A model generated the notes under the pieces. It ran no database searches. It saw nothing but the letters and a program-made list of their open reading frames with translations, and was not told the DNA's origin. A program made the translations under genes and the position numbers. 64,000 bases of DNA from Magnetovibrio sp. (lineage in GTDB: Bacteria; Pseudomonadota; Alphaproteobacteria; Rhodospirillales; Magnetovibrionaceae): positions 1 through 64,000 of the forward strand of contig JANQJR010000041.1 in the NCBI GenBank assembly GCA_028281525.1. Direction: 5' to 3'. This document shows positions 1 through 9,376 of the stretch, in pieces. The stretch's first letter is position 1. Each line of letters starts with the position of its first letter.

Positions 1-1391
1 AAGTCACCGATCTTGATGACCGCGACATTGTCCAAGTAGCCCCGAACGCCGGCAAAAATCGCGACCACCTGCTCTTCGACGGGCATCGGCGAGTATTGTG
101 GCTGCTTCAGCAACTCAGTCAGGCGCTCGCCGCGCGCCAGAAGACGCTGCGTTGCCGCGTCCAGATCGGAGCCGAACTGGGCAAACGCCGCCATCTCGCG
201 ATACTGCGCGAGATCGAGCTTGATGCCGCCCGCGACCTTTTTCATCGCTTTGACCTGAGCGGCGGAGCCGACGCGGCTCACCGAGATACCAACGTTAATC
301 GCCGGGCGGATGCCCTGATAGAATAGATCGGACTCGAGGAAGATCTGGCCATCGGTAATCGAAATGACGTTGGTCGGAATGTATGCCGACACGTCGTTGG
401 CCTGTGTTTCAATGACCGGAAGGGCGGTCAGCGAACCGTTGCCTTCATCCTCGTTCATCTTCGCCGCACGCTCCAGCAAGCGAGAATGCAGGTAGAAGAC
501 ATCGCCCGGATAGGCTTCGCGTCCCGGGGGACGCCGGAGGAGCAGCGACATCTGACGATAGGCGGTCGCCTGCTTGGTCAAATCGTCGTAGATGACCAGC
601 GCGTGCATCCCATTGTCACGGAAGTACTCGCCCATGGTGCAGCCCGCATAAGGCGCAAGGAATTGTAGCGGCGCCGGATCGGATGCCGTCGCGGAAACCA
701 CGATGGTGTATTCCATCGCGCCCGCGTCCTCGAGCGTCTTGACGACCTGGGCTACCGTGGAGCGCTTTTGCCCGACAACGACGTAGATGCAGTAGAGACG
801 TTTGGCCTCGTCGCCGGTCTCGTAGTTGCCCTTCTGGTTGATGATGGTATCGATCGCGACGGCGGTCTTACCGGTTTGGCGGTCACCAATGATCAGCTCA
901 CGCTGACCGCGGCCAATGGGTACCAGCGAATCGAGTGCTTTGAGACCGGTCTGCATCGGCTCGTGCACCGATTTGCGCGGGATAACGCCCGGCGCTTTGA
1001 CCTCGACCTCGCGGCGCTCGGTCGCGTCAATATCGCCCTTGCCGTCGATTGGATTACCGAGAGGGTCCACGACACGGCCCAGAAGGCCTTTGCCGACCGG
1101 CACGTCGACGATCGTACTGGTCCGCTTGACCGTGTCGCCCTCTTTGATGTTGCGGTCGTCACCGAAGATGACGACACCCACGTTGTCGGTCTCGAGGTTC
1201 AGCGCCATACCGCGCGTGCCGTCCGGAAACTCGACCATCTCACCGGCTTGGACGTTGTCCAAGCCGTAGACACGGGCGATACCGTCACCGACGGAGAGCA
1301 CCTGACCGACCTCGGCGACTTCCGCCTCGGTCCCGAAGTTAGCGATCTGATCTTTCAGAATTGCGGAGATTTCCGCGGCACGGATATCCAT
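1..1391 (-). CDS. atpA: F1F0 ATP synthase subunit alpha, 3' end outside window
   Basis: Alpha subunit of the F1 catalytic head, which alternates with beta subunits and carries non-catalytic nucleotide sites. The reverse-strand translation begins [19 protein letters not shown] and contains the P-loop GDRQTGKT in the conserved context [19 protein letters not shown], followed by the family segment ending [19 protein letters not shown]. About 463 codons are present; the family is usually about 510 residues, so roughly the last 50 lie beyond position 1. The ATG at 1389-1391 shares one base with the stop codon of atpH, so the two are translationally coupled. This fits the alphaproteobacterial atpHAGDC operon, with atpG expected just outside the window. 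Confidence 0.98.
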   Translation of the reverse strand, partial: MDIRAAEISAILKDQIANFGTEAEVAEVGQVLSVGDGIARVYGLDNVQAGEMVEFPDGTRGMALNLETDNVGVVIFGDDRNIKEGDTVKRTSTIVDVPVGKGLLGRVVDPLGNPIDGKGDIDATERREVEVKAPGVIPRKSVHEPMQTGLKALDSLVPIGRGQRELIIGDRQTGKTAVAIDTIINQKGNYETGDEAKRLYCIYVVVGQKRSTVAQVVKTLEDAGAMEYTIVVSATASDPAPLQFLAPYAGCTMGEYFRDNGMHALVIYDDLTKQATAYRQMSLLLRRPPGREAYPGDVFYLHSRLLERAAKMNEDEGNGSLTALPVIETQANDVSAYIPTNVISITDGQIFLESDLFYQGIRPAINVGISVSRVGSAAQVKAMKKVAGGIKLDLAQYREMAAFAQFGSDLDAATQRLLARGERLTELLKQPQYSPMPVEEQVVAIFAGVRGYLDNVAVIKIGD

Positions 1392-1951
1392 TATCCAATC
1401 CCCTTCATGGAGAGGTGTAGTTGCTGCAACTGGGTTTTAAGCGACGAGTCGACCATGCGCGAGCCGACCTTGACGATCATCCCGCCGAGCAGGGTTTCGT
1501 CAACTTCCGCCTCGACGGAGACCTTGGTCCCCACGGCTTTCTTCAACACGTCGGAAACGGCCTGAAGCTGAGCGTCGCTCAACGTCTTGGCCGAAATCAC
1601 CTGGGCCGTGGCTTCGCCCCGGCGGGTGGAAAGTTCGGTGAGATACGCCTTGATCATACCCTCCAGCGCGAACAAGCGGCGGTTCTGCGCGGCGGTACCG
1701 ACAAAATTGGTGGTCAGTTGGTCCATGTCCGCCTTGGCGGTGACGGCCGTCATGGCCTGAACCTGCTCGGCACGGGTCAGCACCGGCGAGGTGATGACGC
1801 GGCGCAAATCGTCGCTTTCGTTGATCATGGACCTCAAGGCCTTGAGGTCTTCGGCGACCTTGTCCAGCTTGTTCGCGGACTCCGCCAACTCGTACAGAGC
1901 TGCAGCGTAGCGACCCGCAAGGCCGGTGGTAGCAGTGGTCTCGGATGACAC
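1391..1951 (-). CDS. atpH: F1F0 ATP synthase subunit delta (OSCP-type)
   Basis: Delta subunit, which ties the F1 head to the peripheral stalk. I chose the GTG at 1951: it is preceded by AGGGA about nine bases upstream, gives a protein of 186 residues (the usual length) and begins with [22 protein letters not shown]-like sequence where homologues start. An ATG further upstream at 2011 would add a 20-residue tail without homology. The C-terminal half ends with the typical [21 protein letters not shown] stretch. The stop overlaps the atpA start by one base. It is the first gene of the F1 operon, and the roughly 400 bases upstream should hold the promoter. Confidence 0.95.
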   Translation of the reverse strand: MSSETTATTGLAGRYAAALYELAESANKLDKVAEDLKALRSMINESDDLRRVITSPVLTRAEQVQAMTAVTAKADMDQLTTNFVGTAAQNRRLFALEGMIKAYLTELSTRRGEATAQVISAKTLSDAQLQAVSDVLKKAVGTKVSVEAEVDETLLGGMIVKVGSRMVDSSLKTQLQQLHLSMKGIG

Positions 1952-2350
1952 CTGGGAGAATCCCTGACCTGAGTGTTGTGCCAGGAGGCTGAAAGCCTCT
2001 CTTAACTGCAAGAGGTTTAATGCCTCTCAAAACGTCCGCCGAGCGGCCTGAAAAATCATGCTGCTTGTGCGAAACGCGGCCGTTTTCTAACACAGGGGTC
2101 TGGGGGTTGCAAGACGACTCTTTACATATTTGTTTTCCCCGGAAACCCACGGTTTTGGCGGGTTTCCGACATACCCGCACATATCCTTTTTTTCATATAT
2201 TAGAAATTTCTCATAAAAAATGCTCTAATATTTCAATAACGGCGGAGTCCTGGGCATAATTCTCTCCATCTTTTTGCTGTGAAACCCCAAATAGGGTGCT
2301 TGCGACGCTTTATGTTGCGTCGCAGCATGGCATGCGGCGGGTTTGGGGCC
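1952..2350 (-). promoter_or_regulatory. atp operon upstream region (no gene)
   Basis: Gap of about 400 bases between the priA stop and atpH. The middle (about 2170-2240) is strongly AT-rich compared with its surroundings and is the likely promoter of the minus-strand atp operon, but I cannot assign -35/-10 boxes with confidence. The priA-proximal end carries a nested inverted repeat (listed separately). No reading frame here looks like a protein. Confidence 0.5.
2285..2348 (-). terminator. Nested stem-loop after priA
   Basis: A perfect 8-bp stem TGCGACGC/GCGTCGCA (2301-2308 with 2317-2324, 8-base loop) lies inside an outer 7-bp pair CCCCAAA/TTTGGGG (2285-2291 with 2342-2348). The outer 3' arm is only three bases from the priA stop codon. 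No clear T tract follows, so termination may be weak or the structure may protect the priA mRNA end. Confidence 0.45.
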
Positions 2351-4549
2351 TCACAAAAAGCTTTGCGGATCGACGTCGATTTGGATTCTAACACCCTTTT
2401 CCTTGCGCGCGCGCTCCAACCAATCGCGTACGATCCGTTGCGGCGCGATGCCGGGTTGCAGCTTCATGAGCAGCCGTTTGCGGTGCTTGCCGCGCAACAG
2501 CGCCAATGGCGCGGGCGCCGGCCCCAACACCTGAACCCCGTCATAGCGCGGCGCGCTCTGCGCCAGGGCGGCCGCCTGGGCATCCACGGCGGTTTCGTGT
2601 TTGCCGGACACAATCAACGCCACCAAACGTCCGAACGGCGGCATGTGCAGATCCTGGCGGAATTTAACCTCCTCGGCCACGAAGGTTTCGCGCACGCCCG
2701 ACTTCATCGCCTGCATCACGCCGTGATCCGGCTGGTGGGTCTGCACCAGCACGCGTCCGGGGTGCGCGCCCCGCCCAGCGCGCCCAGCCACTTGATAGAG
2801 CAATTGATAGGTGCGCTCCGCCGCGCGCAGATCGCCGCCCGCGAGCCCTAAGTCCCCATCTACCACGCCCACCAGGGTCAGCAGGGGAAAGTGGTAACCT
2901 TTGGCGAGCAGTTGGGTGCCGATGATCAGATCGACCTCGTGGCGTTCGATCCGCCCGATCAGGTCCGCCGCCGCGCGAGGGCCTTGAATGGTGTCGGAAC
3001 TGGCGATCGCCAGCCTGGCTTCGGGAAAAATGTTCATCACCTCTTCGGCCAAGCGTTCCACGCCCGGCCCGCAGGCGTGAAAGCTTTGTTCGTCGTCGCA
3101 ATTGGGGCAGCGCTGAGGAAGCGCAGTGTTGTAGCCGCAGTGATGGCACTGCAAACGGCCTCGCACCCGGTGTTCCACCAGCCACGCCGAGCAATTGGGA
3201 CACGCCAGGCGAAACCCACACGTGCGGCACAAGGTCAACGGCGCGTAACCCCGCCGGTTCAAGAACAGCATGGCCTGTTCGCCAGCCGCGAACGTGTCTT
3301 TCAGCGCGGTTTCCAGAGTGGGCGACAGCCACCGCGTCGCGGGCAGCTTTTCCTTGCGCATGTCGATCAAGTTGAGTTCCGCCAATTCCGCGCCGCCGTG
3401 ACGTTCCGGCAGGTGGAGAAGCTCGTACTTGCCCGCTTCGGCGTTCACTTGGCTTTCCAACGAGGGTGTGGCGCTGACCAGGCAGATGGGGATACCCCCT
3501 AAGTGCGCGCGCACCACCGCCATATCGCGGGCGTGGTAGATCACGCCCTCTTCCTGTTTGAACGCGGGGTCGTGCTCTTCGTCCACGACGATCAAGCCGA
3601 GGTCTTGGTACGGCAAGAACAGGGCGGAGCGCGCACCGACGATAACGCGGGCCCTACCCTCGGAAACCGCACGCCAGGTTTCACGCCGTTCTCGGGGCCC
3701 CAGTTCCGAATGCCACTGGGCGGGACGGGCACCGAAACGCGTCTCGAACCGGGACAGCCACTGCGCGCCCAAAGCGATTTCCGGCAGCAGGACCAAGACT
3801 TGTTTGCCCCGGCGCAGCGCTTCGGCCACCGCCTCGAAATAGACTTCCGTCTTGCCGGATCCCGGCACCCCGTCCAGCAACACCGGGGCATAACTGCCCG
3901 TCCGGGCTTTCGCCACCAACGCGCGTGCGGCCTGTTGCTGCGCGGCGGATAACTCAGGTCCTTGCCTGTCCGGATCGGGCTGGGCCCAGGATCGGGCCCG
4001 CACCTGCTCGACCTCGATCAGGGCACCGACCTTGGCAAGACCCGCAACCACGGCGGGTGAGCAGCCCGCTTGCAAGGCGGCCTCGGATGCACTCAAAGGC
4101 GGGCCGCTCTGTAACACCTGCAAAACGCTTTCGCGGGTGGGCGTCATCTTGATGTCCGGTATCGGGTCGGCGGCGCGAAAGGCCTTCACGCCCTTGGGTG
4201 ATTCCAAAGCGTCCGGAACGCTCATGGCCATTTTCAGGACTTGGCCGAGGCTGGAGAGCGTATAGCCCGCGACCCAATCGACGAACTTCCGGGTGACCTC
4301 GGCCATGGGCGGAACCGGCAGCTTTTCGATCACCGTCTTGAGCTTGCACTCATCCACATCCCCCTGTCCCGTCCCCCACACCACGCCGGACAACTTGCGC
4401 GGCCCCAGCGGCACGCGCACGAAATCGCCGGGCGACAAAAAAAGGCCTTCCGGCACCCGGTAGTCATAGACCTGTCCCAGCGGAACGGGCAGCAAAACAC
4501 CGCAGCGTTGGCCGGAAATGTAGGTTTTTGAGGGCGAATCGCTTACCAT
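2351..4549 (-). CDS. priA: Primosomal protein N', replication restart helicase PriA
   Basis: Superfamily 2 DNA helicase that recognises stalled forks and reloads the replisome. The 732-residue protein has the N-terminal 3'-end-binding domain, a Walker A motif GVPGSGKT at residues 227-234, the DEEH Walker B box at 323-326, and the zinc-binding insertion with eight cysteines in CxxC pairs (441/444, 450/453, 468/471, 481/484). Length and domain order are normal for the family. The ATG at 4549 is 82 bases from the divergent DUF484 gene, so the short gap must contain both promoters. Confidence 0.97.
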   Translation of the reverse strand: MVSDSPSKTYISGQRCGVLLPVPLGQVYDYRVPEGLFLSPGDFVRVPLGPRKLSGVVWGTGQGDVDECKLKTVIEKLPVPPMAEVTRKFVDWVAGYTLSSLGQVLKMAMSVPDALESPKGVKAFRAADPIPDIKMTPTRESVLQVLQSGPPLSASEAALQAGCSPAVVAGLAKVGALIEVEQVRARSWAQPDPDRQGPELSAAQQQAARALVAKARTGSYAPVLLDGVPGSGKTEVYFEAVAEALRRGKQVLVLLPEIALGAQWLSRFETRFGARPAQWHSELGPRERRETWRAVSEGRARVIVGARSALFLPYQDLGLIVVDEEHDPAFKQEEGVIYHARDMAVVRAHLGGIPICLVSATPSLESQVNAEAGKYELLHLPERHGGAELAELNLIDMRKEKLPATRWLSPTLETALKDTFAAGEQAMLFLNRRGYAPLTLCRTCGFRLACPNCSAWLVEHRVRGRLQCHHCGYNTALPQRCPNCDDEQSFHACGPGVERLAEEVMNIFPEARLAIASSDTIQGPRAAADLIGRIERHEVDLIIGTQLLAKGYHFPLLTLVGVVDGDLGLAGGDLRAAERTYQLLYQVAGRAGRGAHPGRVLVQTHQPDHGVMQAMKSGVRETFVAEEVKFRQDLHMPPFGRLVALIVSGKHETAVDAQAAALAQSAPRYDGVQVLGPAPAPLALLRGKHRKRLLMKLQPGIAPQRIVRDWLERARKEKGVRIQIDVDPQSFL

Positions 4550-4631
4550 CCTAGATGTAGCTTACGGAAGGAAAGCCTTAACGAAAATATTTCATCATAG
4601 GCCATCACGATTCGGGAGCTGAGGAGCGGCC

Positions 4632-5333
4632 ATGAGCAACACCCAAACCCAACCGACCAGCCTAAGCGATGCCGACATCGCCCAGTTCCTGCTGGACAAT
4701 CCGGACTTCTTTTCACGCAACCCGGAAGTGCTGGTGCAGATGCAAGGTCCGATGACGACCGAATCTCCCGACGGCGTGGTCGATTTCCAGTCCGCCCTGG
4801 TCGATAAACTGCGTGACGAGATCACCAATCTGACCGCCTGCGCTCAGGATGTGATCGAAACCAGCCGCACCAACATGACATACCTGACGCGCACCCATGC
4901 TGCGGTGCTGGCGTTGCTTTCGGCCCAGGACGCGCCGCACATGGCGCGCATCATCACCGACGATCTGCCGTTGCTGTTGGATGTGGATGTGGTGGCTTTC
5001 GGGTTTGAACAAGACATCAAGTCCGAAGCCGGCCTGCGCCTGCCCGGCGCGCGCATGTACCCCATGGGCTATCTGGACGCGCAAATCGGCGAAGGTGGCG
5101 ACGTCGCACTGGTGCGCGACATGTTGGACGACGGCACGGTGTTCGGTGACAACAATGTTTTGGTGCGCTCCGCCGCTTTGGCGCGCCTGCGCCCCAGTTC
5201 CACCACCGGCGGAGGCATGATCGCGTTGGGCTCAAGCGTTTCCGGCGCGTTCCACCCCGGCCAAGGCACCGATTTGCTGAACTTCCTGACCCGGTCCACG
5301 GAAAAACTGTTCCAAAAATGGCTGAGCGCTTAG
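4632..5333 (+). CDS. DUF484 family protein
   Basis: A 233-residue protein with the start typical of DUF484, DADIAQFLLDNPDFFSRNPEV, followed by a GAF-like region and the ending HPGQGTDLLNFLTRSTEKLF. The family is conserved in proteobacteria, almost always directly upstream of xerC, and its biochemical role is not established. The ATG follows GAGGAGCGGCC, a good ribosome-binding site. The 3' end overlaps xerC by 16 bases, so the two are co-translated. A role linked to XerC or to cell division is only inferred from this context. Confidence 0.9.
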   Translation: MSNTQTQPTSLSDADIAQFLLDNPDFFSRNPEVLVQMQGPMTTESPDGVVDFQSALVDKLRDEITNLTACAQDVIETSRTNMTYLTRTHAAVLALLSAQDAPHMARIITDDLPLLLDVDVVAFGFEQDIKSEAGLRLPGARMYPMGYLDAQIGEGGDVALVRDMLDDGTVFGDNNVLVRSAALARLRPSSTTGGGMIALGSSVSGAFHPGQGTDLLNFLTRSTEKLFQKWLSA

Positions 5334-6283
5334 GCGGCACCCCCCTTGAAAACAGCGCCGCCGAGCCGGCGCTGAAAACCGCTTTGGCCGATTGGCTGGA
5401 CTGGCTCAAGCACGAAAAACGCTGCAGCGGCCACACGCTGAGCAACTACGCTCGCGATGCGGTGGCGTTCCTGGCGTTCCTGAACGAACACTTGGGCTTC
5501 ACCCCGGGGCTCAAGGAACTGGACCGTTTGAACGCCGCGGATTTCCGAAGCTGGTTGGCGCAAATGGGTGCAGAGAACAAAAGCCGCGCGACCATTGCCC
5601 GGCGCATGTCGACGTTGCGCACCCTGTTCAAGCATCTGGAACGCCAAGGCGTAATCGCCAACACCGCCGTGCACGCGGTGCGCACGCCGAAACTGCCGAA
5701 GTCCTTGCCCAAAGCGTTGAGTTTTGAAGACGCCCTGGAATTGTTGGACATGGCCGAGGATTTGGCCGACGAGCCCTGGGTCGGCAAGCGCGACCGTGCG
5801 CTGTTGGTGCTGCTTTATGGCTGCGGGTTGCGCATATCGGAAGCCTTAGGCTTGGATGTGCAAGATATACCGGACGGCGACGTGATGGTGATCACCGGCA
5901 AAGGCAATAAACAACGCGTGGTGCCGGTGCTACCCCAGGTGACAAGCGCGCTCGCCGCCTACACCAAGACCTGCCCCTTCCCCATGACACCGGACAGCCC
6001 CCTGTTTTTAGGCGTGCGCGGCAAACGCCTGCAGGCAGGCGTAGCTCAAGCCATGGTGCGTGAGGCGCGGAGTTACTTAGGGCTTCCCGAGAGCGCCACA
6101 CCACACGCGCTACGCCACAGCTTCGCCACGCACCTGTTGGCGGGCGGCGGAGATCTGCGCACCATCCAGGAACTCCTGGGCCACGCATCGCTCAGCACCA
6201 CCCAGCGCTACACCGATGTGGACGCGGCACGGCTGCAAGCGGTGTACGCGGGTGCCCATCCGCGCGCGCGAAAACGGAAATAA
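5318..6283 (+). CDS. xerC: Tyrosine recombinase XerC
   Basis: Site-specific recombinase that acts with XerD at dif to resolve chromosome dimers. The 321-residue protein has an N-terminal SAM-like core-binding domain (about 20-115) and a catalytic domain with the full active set: R172 (GCGLRISEALGL), K195 (GKGNKQR), H263 and R266 (HALRH), H289 (LLGHAS) and nucleophile Y298 (TTQRYTD). Its start overlaps the DUF484 gene. Nothing mobile surrounds it, which argues for the housekeeping recombinase rather than a phage integrase. Confidence 0.96.
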   Translation: MAERLGGTPLENSAAEPALKTALADWLDWLKHEKRCSGHTLSNYARDAVAFLAFLNEHLGFTPGLKELDRLNAADFRSWLAQMGAENKSRATIARRMSTLRTLFKHLERQGVIANTAVHAVRTPKLPKSLPKALSFEDALELLDMAEDLADEPWVGKRDRALLVLLYGCGLRISEALGLDVQDIPDGDVMVITGKGNKQRVVPVLPQVTSALAAYTKTCPFPMTPDSPLFLGVRGKRLQAGVAQAMVREARSYLGLPESATPHALRHSFATHLLAGGGDLRTIQELLGHASLSTTQRYTDVDAARLQAVYAGAHPRARKRK

Positions 6284-6439
6284 ACGCGGACCCAAAGGCG
6301 GCGCGCCTGGCCAAACTTGTCACCCACATAATTAATCGCTTGATAATTAATGAAAAAATCGTAACCGCATTGTACTACCAATGGTTTTTGCCTTTCTCAT
6401 ATAACTCCTTCATGTTTCAGCAAGGGAAAACCAATCAAA

Positions 6440-7390
6440 ATGTTGAACAGAATTAGGCCTTCTATTACAGCGGTAATATGTGTTTTTGGCATTTTGACGG
6501 TCTTTGCCGCCAATGCCTGGGCCGAAGATAAGGAGATGAAGCCCTTCATCCTTTCATCCAAGGTCCCGGGCTCTTTCAACGCCAACGTGACTGACACCAC
6601 CGCCAAATTGAAAAACGCCGATTTTGAAATCGCCGGACAGTATTCACCCTACGATGGCGCAACCATCATCATCATCACCAATGCCGCCATGCAGGCCGCC
6701 GCTGCAAAATCTGAATTCGGTGCGTTCGGCGCAGCGCAGCGCGTTTCCATCACCCAACACAATGGCGACATCCAGGTCGCCTACACCAACCCCAGTTATA
6801 TGGCTTCCGCGTACCGCATGAACGACGACCTGGCCGACATTGCCGCGGCGATGGGTGCGGCATTGGGCAATAAGGGCGAATTCGGCCCTGAAGAAGGCAT
6901 GAACGATGAAGGCCTACGCGATTACCACTACATGTTCCTGATGCCCTATTTCGACGACCCGAACCTGTTGGGCACGGCGAAAAGCCATCAGGACATGCTC
7001 GACCGCGTCGAAGCCAATCTGACGCAGAACCTCGCAGGCGTCAGCAAGGTTTACCGCATCGATATTCCAGGCAAGGAAGAGGTCGTATTCGGCGTGGGCC
7101 TGAAAGGCAACGGCGAAGACCAGAAAGAGAAGGATGATGCCTGGGTGATGAGCGAAATCGACTTCAAGGACATCCGCTCCACCGCGCACTTGCCAGTCGA
7201 AATCGTCGTGTCGGGCAAAAAGGCCTGGGCGTTGGACTCCAAGTTCCGCATCGCCATCAACTTTTCCGACCTGTCCATGAACGGCGACAACAGCTTCATG
7301 AACATCATGGGCACGCCGGGCAAGGTGCAAGAGGCGCTGACGCTGGTTGCCGGCGGCACGTATAAAGGCGAAGGCAAATACGCCGACTGA
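6440..7390 (+). CDS. Exported protein of unknown function
   Basis: A 316-residue protein with a clear Sec signal peptide: positive N-terminus MLNRIR, a hydrophobic core to about residue 24 and a likely cleavage after AWA (residue 28). The mature part has two similar-looking halves. The first (to about 150) contains a YSPYDGATIIIITNAAMQ segment and a Tyr/Asn/Pro-rich loop, faintly like the DUF302 fold; the second ends with a SFMNIMGTPGKVQEALTLVAGG stretch. No catalytic motif is recognisable. It is preceded by a 156-base AT-rich gap and is probably transcribed alone or with the next gene. The periplasmic location is well supported; the function is unknown. Confidence 0.85.
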   Translation: MLNRIRPSITAVICVFGILTVFAANAWAEDKEMKPFILSSKVPGSFNANVTDTTAKLKNADFEIAGQYSPYDGATIIIITNAAMQAAAAKSEFGAFGAAQRVSITQHNGDIQVAYTNPSYMASAYRMNDDLADIAAAMGAALGNKGEFGPEEGMNDEGLRDYHYMFLMPYFDDPNLLGTAKSHQDMLDRVEANLTQNLAGVSKVYRIDIPGKEEVVFGVGLKGNGEDQKEKDDAWVMSEIDFKDIRSTAHLPVEIVVSGKKAWALDSKFRIAINFSDLSMNGDNSFMNIMGTPGKVQEALTLVAGGTYKGEGKYAD

Positions 7391-7422
7391 TTCCATCCAA
7401 ATTGTTTCTCTGAGGGGGGAGG

Positions 7423-7458
7423 CAAGTCCGCTCGGCGCTTCGGCGCTGGGCGGACTTG
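7423..7458 (+). promoter_or_regulatory. Long UUCG-capped hairpin ahead of the 7475 gene
   Basis: A 16-bp stem with two G-T wobbles closes on a TTCG tetraloop; outer arms are CAAGTCCGC and GCGGACTTG. It sits between the exported-protein gene and the GAGG ribosome-binding site of the next gene, with no T tract behind it. It may end the upstream mRNA, stabilise it, or affect translation of the downstream gene. Confidence 0.6.
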
Positions 7459-7474
7459 AGAATTGAGGCACGGC

Positions 7475-7885
7475 ATGTCTACGACCTGTTGCATGGACAA
7501 TCACACCGCCGTCGCTGCACGCGCGGCGCTTGCGGACCGCGACGCGGTCCGGGTCCCGTATGTGTGCAGCATTTCCGGCAACGCCGAAGAGATTCTGATC
7601 ATCAGCCCGCACATGGCGAAACGGGTGGTTGTGGCCAGCGGCGGCATGATCGACGTCACAGAAGCCCGCGCGCTGGCGCCCTTGACCCTGACCCCGCTGT
7701 GCGTGGGCGATGTGGCGGAATTGAACCGCATGCCAGGTCAAAAGGCCGCGCACATCCTAAACGACCTGATAAAACGCGACATCGTCACGTCTCTTGAAAT
7801 TCTGGGTCTCAACTACTTCAAGCTGAAGTCCGGGATCATCAAGACGGAGCTGCAAAACATCGCCAAGGACGCCGCCCTGGCCTGA
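7475..7885 (+). CDS. Conserved-looking protein of unknown function
   Basis: A 136-residue protein that I do not recognise. I chose the ATG at 7475 because GAGG lies nine bases upstream; a TTG at 7463 would add four residues. The N-terminus has adjacent cysteines (STTCCMDNH), the middle is rich in small hydrophobic residues (SGNAEEILIISPHMAKRVVV), and the C-terminal half looks helical and ends LKSGIIKTELQNIAKDAALA. There is no signal peptide or membrane segment. Codon use matches its neighbours, and a bidirectional terminator follows 15 bases after the stop. Confidence 0.75.
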   Translation: MSTTCCMDNHTAVAARAALADRDAVRVPYVCSISGNAEEILIISPHMAKRVVVASGGMIDVTEARALAPLTLTPLCVGDVAELNRMPGQKAAHILNDLIKRDIVTSLEILGLNYFKLKSGIIKTELQNIAKDAALA

Positions 7886-7899
7886 TCCCGGACAAACAA

Positions 7900-7926
7900 A
7901 AAGGCCCGCACGAAGCGCGGGCCTTT
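7900..7926. terminator. Bidirectional terminator between the 7475 gene and lpdA
   Basis: Perfect 10-bp stem AAAGGCCCGC/GCGGGCCTTT (7900-7909 with 7917-7926) with a 7-base loop and an A/T-rich flank on the left. It lies between two convergent transcription units and can end both the plus-strand gene and the long minus-strand suc-lpdA operon. Confidence 0.85.
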
Positions 7927-7951
7927 GAAGTTGGGAGTACTGAGCAATCTG

Positions 7952-9355
7952 TTAAACGTGAATAGCGCGGCCCAGACACGCCAATGCGGCTTCCTTGACG
8001 GCTTCGGATGTGCCCGGATGCGCGTGTGACGTCCTCGCGATGTCTTCCGATGCGCCGCCGAATTCCATCGCCAAGACGACTTCTTGGATCAGTTCGCCCG
8101 CGCCGGGGCCGATGATATGGCAGCCCAGCACGCGATCCGTTTTGGCGTCCGCCAGAATCTTGACGAAGCCTTCGGTGTCGCCCACCGCACGCGCACGGGA
8201 ATTGGCCATGAACGGGAACTTGCCTGAAGTATATTTTACACCGTCTTCCTTCAACTCTTCCTCGGTCATGCCCACCGCGGCGATTTCCGGATGCGTGTAG
8301 ACCACGCCGGGGATGGCGCCGTAATTCACATGACCGGCTTGGCCGGCGAGGATTTCCACGCAGGCGATTCCTTCTTCCTCGGCTTTGTGCGCCAACATCG
8401 CCCCGCCGATGACGTCGCCGATGGCGTAGATCCCGTCCACGTTGGTCTTGAAGTACGCATCGGTCTTCACAAATCCGCGCGCGTCCATTTCCACGCCGAC
8501 TTGGTCGAGACCCAGTTTGTCGGTAAACGGACGGCGTCCGATGGAAACCAGGACCACGTCGGCCTTGATGGTCTCGGAATCGCCACCGGCTGCCGGCTCG
8601 ACGGTCAGCGTGACACCGGTCTTGGCGGTCTTCGCACCCGTGACCTTGGTTCCGGTCTTGATGGTCAAACCTTGTTTGGTGAAGGTACGGGCGGCCTGCT
8701 TGACCACTTCTGCGTCCATGCCCGGCAGAATCGCAGGCAGGAATTCGACCACCGTGACCTCCGCGCCCAAGCGCCTCCAGACGGATCCCAGTTCCAGCCC
8801 GATCACGCCCCCGCCGATGACCACCATGGATTTCGGCACTTTGCCCAGTTCCAGCGCGCCGGTGGACGTCACAATCTGCTTTTCGTCCACGTCCACACCC
8901 GGTAAAGGTGCGGGCTCGGAGCCGGTGGCGATGATGATGTGCTTGGCGGTGTAGGTGTCCTTGCCGACCTTCACTTCGCCGGGTTTGGTGATGGAGCCCA
9001 TCCCGTTGATACGGGTGACCTTGTTCTTTTTGAACAGAAAGTCGATGCCCTTGGTCAGATCGCCCACCACGTTGTCCTTGCGGCCCATCATGGTCTTGAG
9101 GTCCAGCTTTGGGTCCACTTTGACGCCGTGCGCGGCCATCCCGTGCGCGGCTTCTGCGAACAGATGCGAAGACTGCAGCAACGCCTTGGATGGGATACAG
9201 CCGACGTTAAGGCAGGTGCCGCCCAAGGTCTTGCGCGATTCCACGCACGCGGTGTTGAAGCCCAACTGCGCGGCGCGGATGGCGGCAACGTAGCCGCCCG
9301 GCCCACCGCCGATGATGATGACGTCGAATGCCCCGTCGGTTTTCGTGTCAGCCAT
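7952..9355 (-). CDS. lpdA: Dihydrolipoyl dehydrogenase (E3)
   Basis: FAD-dependent E3 component that reoxidises dihydrolipoamide with NAD. The 467-residue protein shows the FAD dinucleotide fold [15 protein letters not shown], the redox-active disulfide [13 protein letters not shown] (C48, C53), the NAD-binding [20 protein letters not shown] and the C-terminal HAHPGTSE with the catalytic His. It is the last gene of the operon, 21 bases after sucB, so it most likely serves the 2-oxoglutarate dehydrogenase complex. A second E3 for pyruvate dehydrogenase may exist elsewhere. Confidence 0.97.
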   Translation of the reverse strand: MADTKTDGAFDVIIIGGGPGGYVAAIRAAQLGFNTACVESRKTLGGTCLNVGCIPSKALLQSSHLFAEAAHGMAAHGVKVDPKLDLKTMMGRKDNVVGDLTKGIDFLFKKNKVTRINGMGSITKPGEVKVGKDTYTAKHIIIATGSEPAPLPGVDVDEKQIVTSTGALELGKVPKSMVVIGGGVIGLELGSVWRRLGAEVTVVEFLPAILPGMDAEVVKQAARTFTKQGLTIKTGTKVTGAKTAKTGVTLTVEPAAGGDSETIKADVVLVSIGRRPFTDKLGLDQVGVEMDARGFVKTDAYFKTNVDGIYAIGDVIGGAMLAHKAEEEGIACVEILAGQAGHVNYGAIPGVVYTHPEIAAVGMTEEELKEDGVKYTSGKFPFMANSRARAVGDTEGFVKILADAKTDRVLGCHIIGPGAGELIQEVVLAMEFGGASEDIARTSHAHPGTSEAVKEAALACLGRAIHV

Positions 9356-9376
9356 GTGTCTTGGTCCTCGCCTCTT

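Noticed and set aside
5318-6283. Phage or element integrase
   Set aside because: Position after DUF484 and the absence of other mobile genes identify it as housekeeping xerC.
6331-6351. Possible CtrA-type box (two ATTAAT elements)
   Set aside because: The TTAA cores are 11 bases apart instead of 7, so it does not fit the CtrA consensus.
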